The notes beneath the pieces were generated by a model. That model was not told the origin of the DNA. It was given only the letters and a program-made list of their open reading frames with translations, and did no database searches. The translations under genes and the position numbers were made by a program. A stretch of 64,000 nt of DNA from Cybelea sp963824595 (GTDB taxonomy: Bacteria; Vulcanimicrobiota; Vulcanimicrobiia; Vulcanimicrobiales; Vulcanimicrobiaceae), in the NCBI GenBank assembly GCA_963824595.1, contig CAWGPY010000010.1:62001-126000 (forward strand), written 5' to 3'. Positions 20,427 to 28,303 of this stretch are shown here, one piece after another (positions within the stretch are counted from its first letter, which is position 1; each line of letters begins with the position of its first letter).

Positions 20427-20453
20427 TTAGCACTCTTAGCGCGAGAGCGCTAG
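20427..20453. promoter_or_regulatory. CIRCE operator of groESL
   Basis: TTAGCACTC-N9-GAGCGCTAG. The first half is perfect and the second matches seven of nine consensus bases. It sits just downstream of the -10 box of the groESL promoter, covering the probable start site, the classical position for HrcA repression. Confidence 0.88.
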
Positions 20454-20460
20454 CCGTGCC

Positions 20461-20489
20461 ATCTTAGCAGAGTCAACCGGGGAGTGCAA
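20461..20489 (-). promoter_or_regulatory. groESL promoter
   Basis: On the minus strand TTGCAC (-35, 20484-20489) and TAAGAT (-10, 20461-20466) are separated by 17 bases. The predicted start site falls at the edge of the CIRCE element. Confidence 0.6.
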
Positions 20490-20500
20490 GGACCTAAGCG

Positions 20501-20556
20501 GGGCAGCTTGGCTGCCCGGTTGGAGCCGCCGAGCGCCAAGGCGAGCGGCGCTCGGC
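20501..20556. repeat. Two strong hairpins between groESL promoter and alr
   Basis: A 7-bp stem GGGCAGC / GCTGCCC with a 3-base loop (20501-20517) is followed by a perfect 10-bp stem GCCGAGCGCC / GGCGCTCGGC with a 9-base loop (20528-20556). They fall in the leader of alr, 16 bases before its ATG. No T-tract follows, so they do not look like a terminator. Their role is unknown. Confidence 0.5.
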
Positions 20557-20572
20557 GCGAAAGGTTCGGGGG

Positions 20573-21721
20573 ATGATCGGCTCGCTCCGGATCTCGCTCG
20601 CGGCCCTGCGCCACAACGCCGGCCTGCTGCGCGACCTCGTCGGCGCCCGCCGGACGGCCTTCGTGCTCAAGGGCAATGCCTACGGCCACGGCCTGACGGC
20701 GACCGCCCGGGCGGTCGAGCCGTTTGCGGCCCGGCTCTGCACCTACAGCCTCGACGAGGCCCTGGCGCTGCGCGAGGCGGGGACAACCGCCCCGATCCTC
20801 GTGCTGGGGCCGGTCGCCGCGGAGGGCCTCGACGACGCCCTCGCCGCCGGCGTCGAGCTGCTGGTGTGGAGCACCGGCGAGTTCCCGCGACGCGTCGCCG
20901 CGGCCGCGCGCAAGCGGCAGCGGACCGCCGCGGTGCACGTCAAGGTCAACACCGACCTCAACCGCCTGGGCTTCGAGCCCCACGAGCTGGTGGACGCCCT
21001 GGAGGATCTGCTCGCGCTGCAAGAGATCTCCGTCGCCGGCATCTCGTCGCACCTCGCGGCGGCAGAAGAGCTCGACTCGCCGTACACGATGCACCAGCTC
21101 GAGGCGTTCCAACGCGCGCTGGCGCAGGCTAAACCGCTGCTCGACGCGCGCGGCGCGACGGCGATTCGCCACATCGCGGCCTCGGCCGCGGCGATGCTCT
21201 GGCCGCAGACGCGCCTCGACATGGCGCGCTTCGGCATCGCGCTCTACGGTCTGATGCCGTCGCCGCAGACGAAGGAGGCGCTGGGATTCGCGCCGCTCGA
21301 CCTGCGGCCGGCGCTATCGTACCGTTCGAAGCTCGTCGCGGTGCGAACGATTCCGGCCGGCGCGTCGGTGGGCTACGGCGGCTCGTTCCACGCGCCGCGC
21401 GACATGCGCATCGGCGTCGTGCCGGCCGGCTACGCCGACGGCGTGCCGCGCGCGCTCTCCAACCGCGGGGCGTTCGCCGTCAACGGTGCGCGCTGCCCGA
21501 TCGTGGGGCGCGTCGCGATGAACATGACGCAGATCGACCTCGGCGACGCCCGCGACGCGCACGTCGGTTCCGCGGTAACGCTGATCGGGCGCGACGGCGA
21601 CGTGACCATCGCAGCCGACGACTGGGCGCAGTGGGCCGACACGATCGGCTACGAGATCGTCACGCGCCTCCCGAGCGAGCTGCCGCGCGAATATATAGAC
21701 GATCCGCCCTTGTCATCCTGA
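20573..21721 (+). CDS. alr: Alanine racemase
   Basis: A 382-residue PLP enzyme that interconverts L- and D-alanine for peptidoglycan. FVLKGNAYGHGL near residue 30 carries the PLP lysine. RLGFEPHE, ARFGIALYGLMP and VGYGGSFHAPRDMRIGVVPAGYADG complete the barrel and include the catalytic tyrosine region of the C-terminal domain. CPIVGRVAMNMTQIDLG is the second-domain signature. The last residues LSS and the TGA stop are encoded by the left end of the 189-bp repeat element. D-Ala feeds the ddl and murF steps encoded in the cell-wall cluster downstream. Confidence 0.95.
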   Translation: MIGSLRISLAALRHNAGLLRDLVGARRTAFVLKGNAYGHGLTATARAVEPFAARLCTYSLDEALALREAGTTAPILVLGPVAAEGLDDALAAGVELLVWSTGEFPRRVAAAARKRQRTAAVHVKVNTDLNRLGFEPHELVDALEDLLALQEISVAGISSHLAAAEELDSPYTMHQLEAFQRALAQAKPLLDARGATAIRHIAASAAAMLWPQTRLDMARFGIALYGLMPSPQTKEALGFAPLDLRPALSYRSKLVAVRTIPAGASVGYGGSFHAPRDMRIGVVPAGYADGVPRALSNRGAFAVNGARCPIVGRVAMNMTQIDLGDARDAHVGSAVTLIGRDGDVTIAADDWAQWADTIGYEIVTRLPSELPREYIDDPPLSS

Positions 21722-21898
21722 ACGGGCGCGGGTTTAACACGTGGTGCGGCGGGACTCCGACCCGAGCGCCATTGACCGGATGTCAACAACCTTACCTTAA
21801 GGGTGGCGCGAGGGCGGCGTAGTAGGAGCGGCACAGGAGGTGCCGCGACGAACGACCACAGCACCACGTGTTAACCCCGCGCCCGTTCAGGATGACAA
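21710..21898 (-). repeat. Palindrome-bounded 189-bp intergenic element, copy A
   Basis: A 38-base arm starting TTGTCATCCTGAACGGGCGC at 21710-21747 is repeated inverted at 21861-21898 with one mismatch. The 113-base interior, read on the minus strand, is about 85% identical by eye to the core of copy B (44900-45034). It contains hairpins at 21828-21846 (GCGGCAC / GTGCCGC) and 21772-21786 (TTGAC / GTCAA). The element fills the gap between the converging alr and hisA genes and supplies the alr stop codon. No protein is encoded. It may be a MITE-like element or a structured RNA. Confidence 0.85.
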
Positions 21899-21899
21899 A

Positions 21900-22619
21900 T
21901 TAGGCGACGGCGGCGATCGCCTCGCGCAGATCGAGCGTCCCGTTGTAGAGCGCGCTTCCCACGACGCACGAATCCACGCTCGCGGGGACGGCGGCCACCA
22001 GCTCGCGCAGGTCGTCGAGGTTGCGTGCGCCGCCGCTGGCGGTCACCTTCACCTCGGCGGCGCCGGCGACCGCGCGCAGCGCCTCGAGGTCGTAGCCTTC
22101 GCCCATGCCGTCGCGCCGGATCTCGGTGAAGATGACGCGCGCCACGCCCCACTGTGCGACACGGCGCACGAGCGCGTCGCGATCCACGGGCGTGCGCTCT
22201 TGCCAGCCGTGCGTAGCCACCTGCGACCCGCGCGCGTCGATGCCCGCGATCACCCTCCCCGGAAACCGGCTGACGATGTGGCGGGCGACCCGCTCGTCTT
22301 CGACGAGCAGCGTACCCAAAATGATCTCCGCAGCGCCCGCGGCAAACGCGTCCTCGGCGCGCTTCACCGCGCGCAGGCCGCCGCCGAACTGCACGGGCAC
22401 GCCCGCGGCCGCGCAGATGCGCTCGACCGCGGCGAGGTTTTCACCCGATCCGAACGCGGCGTCGAGATCGATCACGTGCAAGCGCCGCGCGCCGGCGTCG
22501 ACGAACGCCTTCGCGCGTTCGACCGGATCGCCGTCGTACTCGACCTCGGTCGTGGGATCGCCCTGGCGCATCCGCACGCATTTTCCGTCGCGCAGGTCGA
22601 TGGCCGGAACGACCAGCAT
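21900..22619 (-). CDS. hisA: Phosphoribosylformimino-AICAR ribotide isomerase (HisA)
   Basis: A 239-residue (beta/alpha)8 barrel that catalyses the Amadori rearrangement in histidine synthesis. It starts MLVVPAIDLRDGKCVRM, with the catalytic base Asp8, and has VQFGGGLRAV and VTASGGARNLDDL, the two phosphate-binding loops. VIAGIDARGSQVATHGW carries the second catalytic Asp. No other his gene lies nearby, so it is separated from the rest of the pathway. A dual HisA/TrpF (PriA) role, known in actinobacteria, cannot be excluded from sequence alone. It is the last gene of a minus-strand run, ending at the repeat element. Confidence 0.92.
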   Translation of the reverse strand: MLVVPAIDLRDGKCVRMRQGDPTTEVEYDGDPVERAKAFVDAGARRLHVIDLDAAFGSGENLAAVERICAAAGVPVQFGGGLRAVKRAEDAFAAGAAEIILGTLLVEDERVARHIVSRFPGRVIAGIDARGSQVATHGWQERTPVDRDALVRRVAQWGVARVIFTEIRRDGMGEGYDLEALRAVAGAAEVKVTASGGARNLDDLRELVAAVPASVDSCVVGSALYNGTLDLREAIAAVA

Positions 22620-22630
22620 CGCTCGCTTCG

Positions 22631-23800
22631 CTAGCCGCGAACGCCGTTGGCCGCGCGCTGCTCGATCGGCACGTACGGTCCGGTGGCCGGGCCTTCGTAC
22701 GTCGCCTGCGGGCGAATGAGGCGGTTGTCGGCGAGCTGCTCGAGGATGTGCGCGCTCCAGCCGGCGATGCGTCCGCACGCGAACAGACACGTGAACTCGT
22801 CGCCGGGAACACCGAGGTCGGCGAGCACGGGCGCGGTGTAGAAGTCGACGTTCGCGTAGATCGTGTTGCCGGGCTTGCGCTCTTGCAGCACCTTGCGGCT
22901 GGCCTCTTCGACGGCGTTTGCCGTCTCGTACCATTGCTCGCCGCCGCCGACGTGGCGAGAGAGCTCCTTCGCCATCGCTTCGAGATGCCGCGCGCGCGGA
23001 TCGCGCACCTTGTACTCGCGGTGGCCCATACCCATGATTCGCTGTCCGCGGTCCAGGATGTCGCGCACGTACGGCTCGGCGTTCTCCGGCGTCTTGACGT
23101 CGGCGAGCGTCCGGTACGCGGCGCTCGCGGCGCCGCCGTGGAGATCGCCCTGCAGCGTGGCGAGCGCGGCCGTCACCGACGCGTAGATGTCGGCCCGAGT
23201 GGACGCCGCGACGCGCGCCGCAAACGTCGACGCATTATACGAATGGTCGGCGAGCAGAACGAAATACGTGTCGAGTGCGTCCTCTTCGATGGCGTGCGGC
23301 ACCTTGCCGCTGCGCATGTAGAGGAAGTTGCCGGCTTGCGAGAGATCGGTTCGCGGTGCGACAGGCTCGAGTCCGCGCCGGATGCGGTCCCACGCGGCGA
23401 CGACGGTCGGCATCTTGGCGATCAGCTCGATGGCCGCGTGCACGTCGGACATGTGCTCGCCCTGCGCGTTGACCGGCGAGAACAGGCCGAGCCCGCTGAC
23501 GATCGTCCGCAGTACGTCCATCGGCCACGCCGCCTTGGGAACGTTCTGCATCGCGTTGACGAGCGGCTCCGGAAGCGCGCGGGACGCCCCCAGCTCGCGC
23601 TTGAGCACGTCGAGTTGGTGCCGATTCGGAAGGTGACCGTAGAGCAGGAGATGGACGATCTCTTCGAACGTGGCGTTCGGCGCGAGGTCGTCGATGTCGT
23701 ATCCGCGATAGGTCAGGCGCCCGATCGCCCCTTCGACATTACTGAGCTGGGTGGACCCGACGACGACGCCTTCGAGGCCACGATCGACAACGGTAGGCAA
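22631..23800 (-). CDS. gltA: Citrate synthase (or 2-methylcitrate synthase)
   Basis: A 389-residue type of the short citrate synthase family. Condenses oxaloacetate with acetyl-CoA. The catalytic residues are in place: the His of DLHGGAASAAY, the His of MGMGHREYKVRDPRA, and the Asp of NVDFYTAPVL. The N-terminus GLEGVVVGSTQLSNVEGAIGRLTYRGYDIDDLA is typical of the Gram-positive and archaeal forms. The TTG start has a good Shine-Dalgarno (GGAGG) 6 bases upstream. Methylcitrate synthases share this form, so propionate use cannot be ruled out. It lies 11 bases upstream of hisA and 133 bases downstream of ddl. Confidence 0.9.
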   Translation of the reverse strand: MPTVVDRGLEGVVVGSTQLSNVEGAIGRLTYRGYDIDDLAPNATFEEIVHLLLYGHLPNRHQLDVLKRELGASRALPEPLVNAMQNVPKAAWPMDVLRTIVSGLGLFSPVNAQGEHMSDVHAAIELIAKMPTVVAAWDRIRRGLEPVAPRTDLSQAGNFLYMRSGKVPHAIEEDALDTYFVLLADHSYNASTFAARVAASTRADIYASVTAALATLQGDLHGGAASAAYRTLADVKTPENAEPYVRDILDRGQRIMGMGHREYKVRDPRARHLEAMAKELSRHVGGGEQWYETANAVEEASRKVLQERKPGNTIYANVDFYTAPVLADLGVPGDEFTCLFACGRIAGWSAHILEQLADNRLIRPQATYEGPATGPYVPIEQRAANGVRG

Positions 23801-23933
23801 CGATATCCTCCAATAGGTGGGTGAGCGAATAGCGGTGGCCTTCCTTCGACGGCCTCCGAGCTTCGACTCCTTTAGGACCGCACGGGAGGCACCGTTGGAC
23901 TGCCCCGCCCCGGCGACGATAACGCCCGGCAGA

Positions 23934-24887
23934 TCAAGCGACGGCGTCGCGGAGGTCGGCGCGCGAGCGCGCGTATCCGATCAGGCGCTCGATCAGCGCT
24001 TCGAAGCCGATGCCCGCCGCGGCGCAGGCGTCGGGAACGAGGCTCGCCGGCGTCAGTCCCGGCAGCGAGTTGATCTCCAGCAAGTAGGGGCGGTTGTCGG
24101 CGGTGACGATGAAATCGCTGCGCGAGTAATCGCGCAGCCCGAGCAGGCGGTGCGCGGAGAGCGCGAGCATCTGCAGGCGCGCCGCGAGACCGTCGTCGAT
24201 CGGCGCCGGCACGACGTGCGTCGAGCCTCCCGGCTCGTACTTGGCGTCGTAGCTGTAGAAGCCGTCGCGGTTGGCGACGATCTCGACGATCGGCAGCGCC
24301 TCTTCGCCGAGCACCGCGCACGTGAACTCGCGTCCCGCGACGTACTCCTCGGCCAGGATCTGCGCGAACGACTTCGAGGCTTCGAGCATCGCGCTCGTCC
24401 ACTCTTCGTGCGTGTGCACGATGGCGATGCCCGCGGACGATCCTTCGAAGCGCGGCTTGATCACCAGCGGCAAGTCCAGCGATCCCGGCAGCAGCGGCAG
24501 CGTGCCGCCGGTGAGGTCGAACAGGTCCCAGACCGGCGTCGGCAGCCCCTCGGCGGCGAGCAGCTTCTTCGTCAGGTGCTTGTCCATCGAGAGGGCCGCC
24601 GCTTCGAGCGCGCTTCCCGTGTACGGGATGGAGAGATACTCGAGCAGCGCCTGCACGTGGCCGTCTTCGCCGCCGGGGCCGTGCAGCGCGACGAACACGA
24701 CGTCGGGCTTGAGCTGGCGCACGGCGTCAACGAAACGATCGTCGTAGTCGAGGGAGCGCGCGTCGTAACCGAGCGAGTTGAGCGCGCGCATCACCTCCGA
24801 CCCCGTGCGGATCGAGATCTCCCGCTCGGCGCTGTCGCCGCCCATCACGACCGCGACCGTTCCGCGGTCGCCGCTAGTACGTTGCAT
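23934..24887 (-). CDS. ddl: D-alanine--D-alanine ligase
   Basis: A 317-residue ATP-grasp ligase that makes the D-Ala-D-Ala dipeptide added by MurF. It has VAVVMGGDSAEREISIRTG at the N-terminus, FVALHGPGGEDG, the ATP-grasp core around LPLVIKPRFEGSSAGI, and LEINSLPGLTPASLVP at the C-terminus with the Mg-binding E-x-N. ATG at 24887 was chosen. An ATG five codons upstream (24902) is also possible. It overlaps the end of murB by 14 bases. It is the last gene of the mur cluster: the next gene is gltA rather than ftsQ/ftsA/ftsZ. Confidence 0.94.
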   Translation of the reverse strand: MQRTSGDRGTVAVVMGGDSAEREISIRTGSEVMRALNSLGYDARSLDYDDRFVDAVRQLKPDVVFVALHGPGGEDGHVQALLEYLSIPYTGSALEAAALSMDKHLTKKLLAAEGLPTPVWDLFDLTGGTLPLLPGSLDLPLVIKPRFEGSSAGIAIVHTHEEWTSAMLEASKSFAQILAEEYVAGREFTCAVLGEEALPIVEIVANRDGFYSYDAKYEPGGSTHVVPAPIDDGLAARLQMLALSAHRLLGLRDYSRSDFIVTADNRPYLLEINSLPGLTPASLVPDACAAAGIGFEALIERLIGYARSRADLRDAVA

Positions 24888-25833
24888 CGATGAAGACTCC
24901 AACCAAGTGGACTTCGAGTTGCAGTTCGACGCCCCAGCGGTCGAGCACCGCGCGGCGCACCCGGCCGAGCAGCGCGGCGACGTCCTTGGCCGTCGCCCCG
25001 CCGAGGTTGTTGATGAAGTTGGCGTGCAGCGTCGAAACTTCCGCGCCGCCTTCGCGCCACCCCTTGGCGCCCGCGCTTTCGATCAGCCGCGCCGCCTTGT
25101 CGCCTTCGGGATTGCGAAAGCACGATCCGGCGTTCGGCAGCGCGATCGGCTGCGTGCTCTTGCGCCGCACGAGACGCGAGCGCATCTCCGCGCGCACGTC
25201 GGTCGCGCTCGAGCCGTCGAAGGCCAGCGTCACTCGCGATACGACGACGTCGCGCTTGAGGCTCGAGCGGCGGTAGAGATACCGCACGTTGGCCGGGTGC
25301 GGCTGCGGCCGGCTGGGCGACTGCACCCAGACCTCGCGCACGAACTCGCCGATCTCACGATCCGTGCCGGCGTTCATGCGCAGCGAGCCGCCGATCGTGC
25401 CGGGAATGCCCGCGAGCGAGCCGATGCCGACGGCCCCGGCCGAGGCGGCCTTTGCCGTGACCAGCGCCATGTCGGCGGAACCGCCCGCCTCGACCGTGAC
25501 GCCCTCGCCCGTCGCGGCGACCCGAACCGCGGCGAAGTCGCCCGCGAGCCGGATCACGACGCCGCGCACGCCGCCGTCGCCGATCAAGATGTTGCTCCCC
25601 GCGCCGAGGATCCACCACGCCATCCTGCGCCGCAGACAGAACCGCAACAGCTCGGCGAGCTCGGCTTCGGTGCAAACGGTGACGAACGCATCGGCCGGGC
25701 CGCCGATCTTCCACGACGTGTAGGGCGCGAGCGGCTCGTCGAACCTCGCGCGATCGCCGAACAGGTCGCGCAGCGATTGCCGGTCGGCATCGTCGAGCAG
25801 CGAGCGCAGTGCGCGCGCGGTCGTGACGCTCAT
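24874..25833 (-). CDS. murB: UDP-N-acetylenolpyruvoylglucosamine reductase
   Basis: A 319-residue FAD enzyme that reduces UDP-GlcNAc-enolpyruvate to UDP-MurNAc with NADPH. TSWKIGGPADAFV and LGAGSNILIGDGGVRGVVIRL bind FAD. GIPGTIGGSLRMNAG and YRRSSLK belong to the substrate site. NAGSCFRNPEGDKAARLIESAG includes the Ser that protonates the enol, and the C-terminal Glu lies in LQLEV. The ATG overlaps the murC stop as ATGA. Confidence 0.95.
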   Translation of the reverse strand: MSVTTARALRSLLDDADRQSLRDLFGDRARFDEPLAPYTSWKIGGPADAFVTVCTEAELAELLRFCLRRRMAWWILGAGSNILIGDGGVRGVVIRLAGDFAAVRVAATGEGVTVEAGGSADMALVTAKAASAGAVGIGSLAGIPGTIGGSLRMNAGTDREIGEFVREVWVQSPSRPQPHPANVRYLYRRSSLKRDVVVSRVTLAFDGSSATDVRAEMRSRLVRRKSTQPIALPNAGSCFRNPEGDKAARLIESAGAKGWREGGAEVSTLHANFINNLGGATAKDVAALLGRVRRAVLDRWGVELQLEVHLVGVFIDATY

Positions 25834-27215
25834 GCCCGCGCCGCGCGCACTTCGACGGCGCCGGCCAAACGCTCCGCGAGCCGCGCCGAGACGTCGGTGA
25901 TGTTCCCGGCGCCGAGCATCAGCAGCATCGCGCCGGCGGGAAGCTCGTCGAGGAGCCGCTCTTCCAGTTCGTCAACGCTCGCGACGTAGGCGACGCTCGC
26001 GCCGCCGGCCGCCAGCGCCTCGCCGATCGAGCGTTCGCTCACGCCGGGGATCGCGGGCTCCGACGCGGCGTAGACCGGCGCGAGATAGATGCGGTCGGCA
26101 TAGCGCAGCGCCTGCGCGAATTCGCGCGCGAGATAGGCCGTCCGCGTGTAGCGGTGGGGCTGAAACGCGACGACCAGCGTTCCGCCGTGACATTGCCGGG
26201 CCGCCGCGATCGTGGCGCGCACCGCGGTGGGATGGTGCGCGTAGTCGTCCACCAGGGTCGCGCGCCCGTTCGACACCAGCACGTCGAAGCGCCGGCGCAC
26301 GCCGCGGAACTCGCGCAGCGCGGCGGCGATCCGCGCGAACGGCACGCCCAGCTCGACGCCGGTCGCCACCGCGGCGAGCGCGTTCTGCACGTTCATCGTG
26401 CCGGGCACGCGCAGCGCAACGCGCCCCGCCGGGCGGCCGCCGACGGTCACGTCGAACGCGGAGCCCAGCTGCGCGAAGGCGAGGTTCTCCGCGCGCACGC
26501 CGGCGCGCGGATCGAGGCCGAACGTGACGATGCGCGCCCGCAGGTCGTGCGAGGTCAGCGACGCCGACAGCGCGTTGTCGATGCCGACGATCGCCCGGCC
26601 GTCCTCGGGCAGCTTGCCGAGAAACTCCGCGAACGCGCGAACCAGCGCGGGCAGCTCGTCGTCGCTCGTGAGGTGGTCGTTTTCGAGGTTGGTGACGATC
26701 GCGACCGACGGCTCGAGGAGCGCGAACGAACCGTCCGACTCGTCGGCCTCGGTCACGAACCACTCCGACGCTCCGTCGTGCGCGTTCGTTCGCAGCGCCG
26801 TATCGATGCCGCCCAAGACGAGGCCCGCGTCAACGCCGCCCGCGCGCAGCACGGCGTGCGTCATCGCCGTCGTCGTCGTCTTGCCGTGGGTGCCGCACAC
26901 GGCGATTCCCCGCCGGCCGCGCAGCAGCTGCGCCAGCATCTCGCCGCGGTGCAGCACTGCAATGCCGCTCCGGACGGCCGCGACGTATTCGGGGTTCGAG
27001 CGCTCGATTGCGGAGCTGACGACGACCGTCTCCGCGCCGCGAACGTTGCGCGCGTGATGCCCGATCGTCACGCGGATGCCCTCGCTTCGCAGCTGTTCGA
27101 CGAGCGGCGTGACGGCCACGTCGGAGCCCGAAACCGCGTCCCCGCGAGCGAGCAGCACGCGCGCGATCGCACTCATCCCAATGCCGCCGACGCCGACGAA
27201 GTGATAGGTCGTCAC
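25830..27215 (-). CDS. murC: UDP-N-acetylmuramate--L-alanine ligase
   Basis: A 461-residue Mur ligase that adds L-Ala to UDP-MurNAc. The three domains are clear: N-terminal nucleotide domain with FVGVGGIGMSAIARVL, ATPase domain with VCGTHGKTTTTAM (P-loop) and TEADESDGSF, and a C-terminal domain with DDYAHHPTAVRATI. The start is a GTG that overlaps the murG stop as GTGA, so the longer reading upstream was discarded. Its stop overlaps the murB ATG. Confidence 0.95.
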   Translation of the reverse strand: MTTYHFVGVGGIGMSAIARVLLARGDAVSGSDVAVTPLVEQLRSEGIRVTIGHHARNVRGAETVVVSSAIERSNPEYVAAVRSGIAVLHRGEMLAQLLRGRRGIAVCGTHGKTTTTAMTHAVLRAGGVDAGLVLGGIDTALRTNAHDGASEWFVTEADESDGSFALLEPSVAIVTNLENDHLTSDDELPALVRAFAEFLGKLPEDGRAIVGIDNALSASLTSHDLRARIVTFGLDPRAGVRAENLAFAQLGSAFDVTVGGRPAGRVALRVPGTMNVQNALAAVATGVELGVPFARIAAALREFRGVRRRFDVLVSNGRATLVDDYAHHPTAVRATIAAARQCHGGTLVVAFQPHRYTRTAYLAREFAQALRYADRIYLAPVYAASEPAIPGVSERSIGEALAAGGASVAYVASVDELEERLLDELPAGAMLLMLGAGNITDVSARLAERLAGAVEVRAARA

Positions 27216-28303
27216 CGCTCGCTCTTTCGAGGGAGCAGCTTTTCGACCCGCGCGAGGATAACGTCGATCGGGTCGGCCGCCGGCCGCGTGGCGGCGCCCG
27301 CCGATAGCGCCGCGAGCCGCGCCGGCTCGGCCGTCGTCGCGAGCAGCGCGGGAAGCCTGCCCGCGCGGAGCTCGTCGTCGGTCAGCACCACCGCGGCTCC
27401 GGCCGCCGCGAAGCGCGCCGCGTTCTCGGCCTGGTGTGCCTCGGTCGCGAACGGATACGGAACGAGAATCGCCGGCTTGCCGAGCGCCGCGAGCTCGCCC
27501 AGCGTCGAGGCGCCCGCGCGCGTCAACAGCAAGTCGGCCGCGGCGTATGCGTCGGCCAGGTCGTCGAGATACGGCAGCGCGTTGGGCAGGCGCGCCCGCA
27601 CGCGATCGTACTCGGCCGCGCCGGTGAGCACGAGCGCCTGCCAACCCGCGGGCAGCGCGCCGCTTTCGATCGCGTCCGCGACGGCGTCGTTGATGGACCG
27701 AGCGCCCTGGCTGCCGCCCATCACGACGAGCGTCCGCAGCGACGGGTCGAGGCCGAGCCGCGTTGCCGCGGCCGCGCGGTCGGGCAGGCGGCGAAGGGTC
27801 GGGCGAATCGGGATGCCCGTGCGCCGGTACTTCGCACCCGTGCTCTGCGGCGCGTCCGACGCGCCCCAGATCTCGTCGACGATCGGTGCGAGCAGACGGT
27901 TCGTCAAGCCCGGTGCGGCGTTGGGTTCGAGCAGCACCAGCGGCGCCTGCGACAGCCGCAGCAGGCGCCGAATGCGTGCCGCCAGCGCCACCGGAAAGCT
28001 GACGTATCCGCCGGTCGCGATCACGAGATCGGGCTGCTGCGCTGCGAGCAGCGAAAGACTCTGCAGCGTTCCGCGCACGTTCGAGCGTATCGTCCCGAGC
28101 AGCGCGAGCGACGCGGCGCGCGGCAGCGGCCGGCTCTCGATCGCGTGCAGCTCGTACCCCGCCTTCGGTACGATCGTCGCCTCGAGCCGGTCGGCGGCGC
28201 CGATGAAGACGACGCGCGCGCCGCGCCCGCGCAGGGCGTCGGCGATCGCGATGGCGGGATAGAGATGCCCGCCGGTGCCGCCCCCTGCGACGACGACGTT
28301 CAC
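27212..28303 (-). CDS. murG: UDP-GlcNAc:lipid I GlcNAc transferase (MurG)
   Basis: A 363-residue GT28 glycosyltransferase that converts lipid I to lipid II at the inner face of the membrane. NVVVAGGGTGGHLYPAIAIAD carries the first glycine loop, ATGGYVSFPVALAA the second, and the C-terminal half has VMGGSQGARSIND and LTRAGASTLGELAALGKPAILVPYP, the UDP-GlcNAc site. The GTG start overlaps the ftsW stop as GTGA, and the stop overlaps the murC GTG. Confidence 0.95.
   Translation of the reverse strand: MNVVVAGGGTGGHLYPAIAIADALRGRGARVVFIGAADRLEATIVPKAGYELHAIESRPLPRAASLALLGTIRSNVRGTLQSLSLLAAQQPDLVIATGGYVSFPVALAARIRRLLRLSQAPLVLLEPNAAPGLTNRLLAPIVDEIWGASDAPQSTGAKYRRTGIPIRPTLRRLPDRAAAATRLGLDPSLRTLVVMGGSQGARSINDAVADAIESGALPAGWQALVLTGAAEYDRVRARLPNALPYLDDLADAYAAADLLLTRAGASTLGELAALGKPAILVPYPFATEAHQAENAARFAAAGAAVVLTDDELRAGRLPALLATTAEPARLAALSAGAATRPAADPIDVILARVEKLLPRKSER

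Noticed and set aside
21710..21898. CRISPR array or insertion sequence
   Set aside because: There is a single inverted pair of arms rather than spaced direct repeats, and no transposase gene or remnant. It is better described as a non-coding palindrome-bounded element.
26154..28262. 702-codon open frame on the plus strand
   Set aside because: It is antisense to murC and murG, which have complete motifs on the minus strand.
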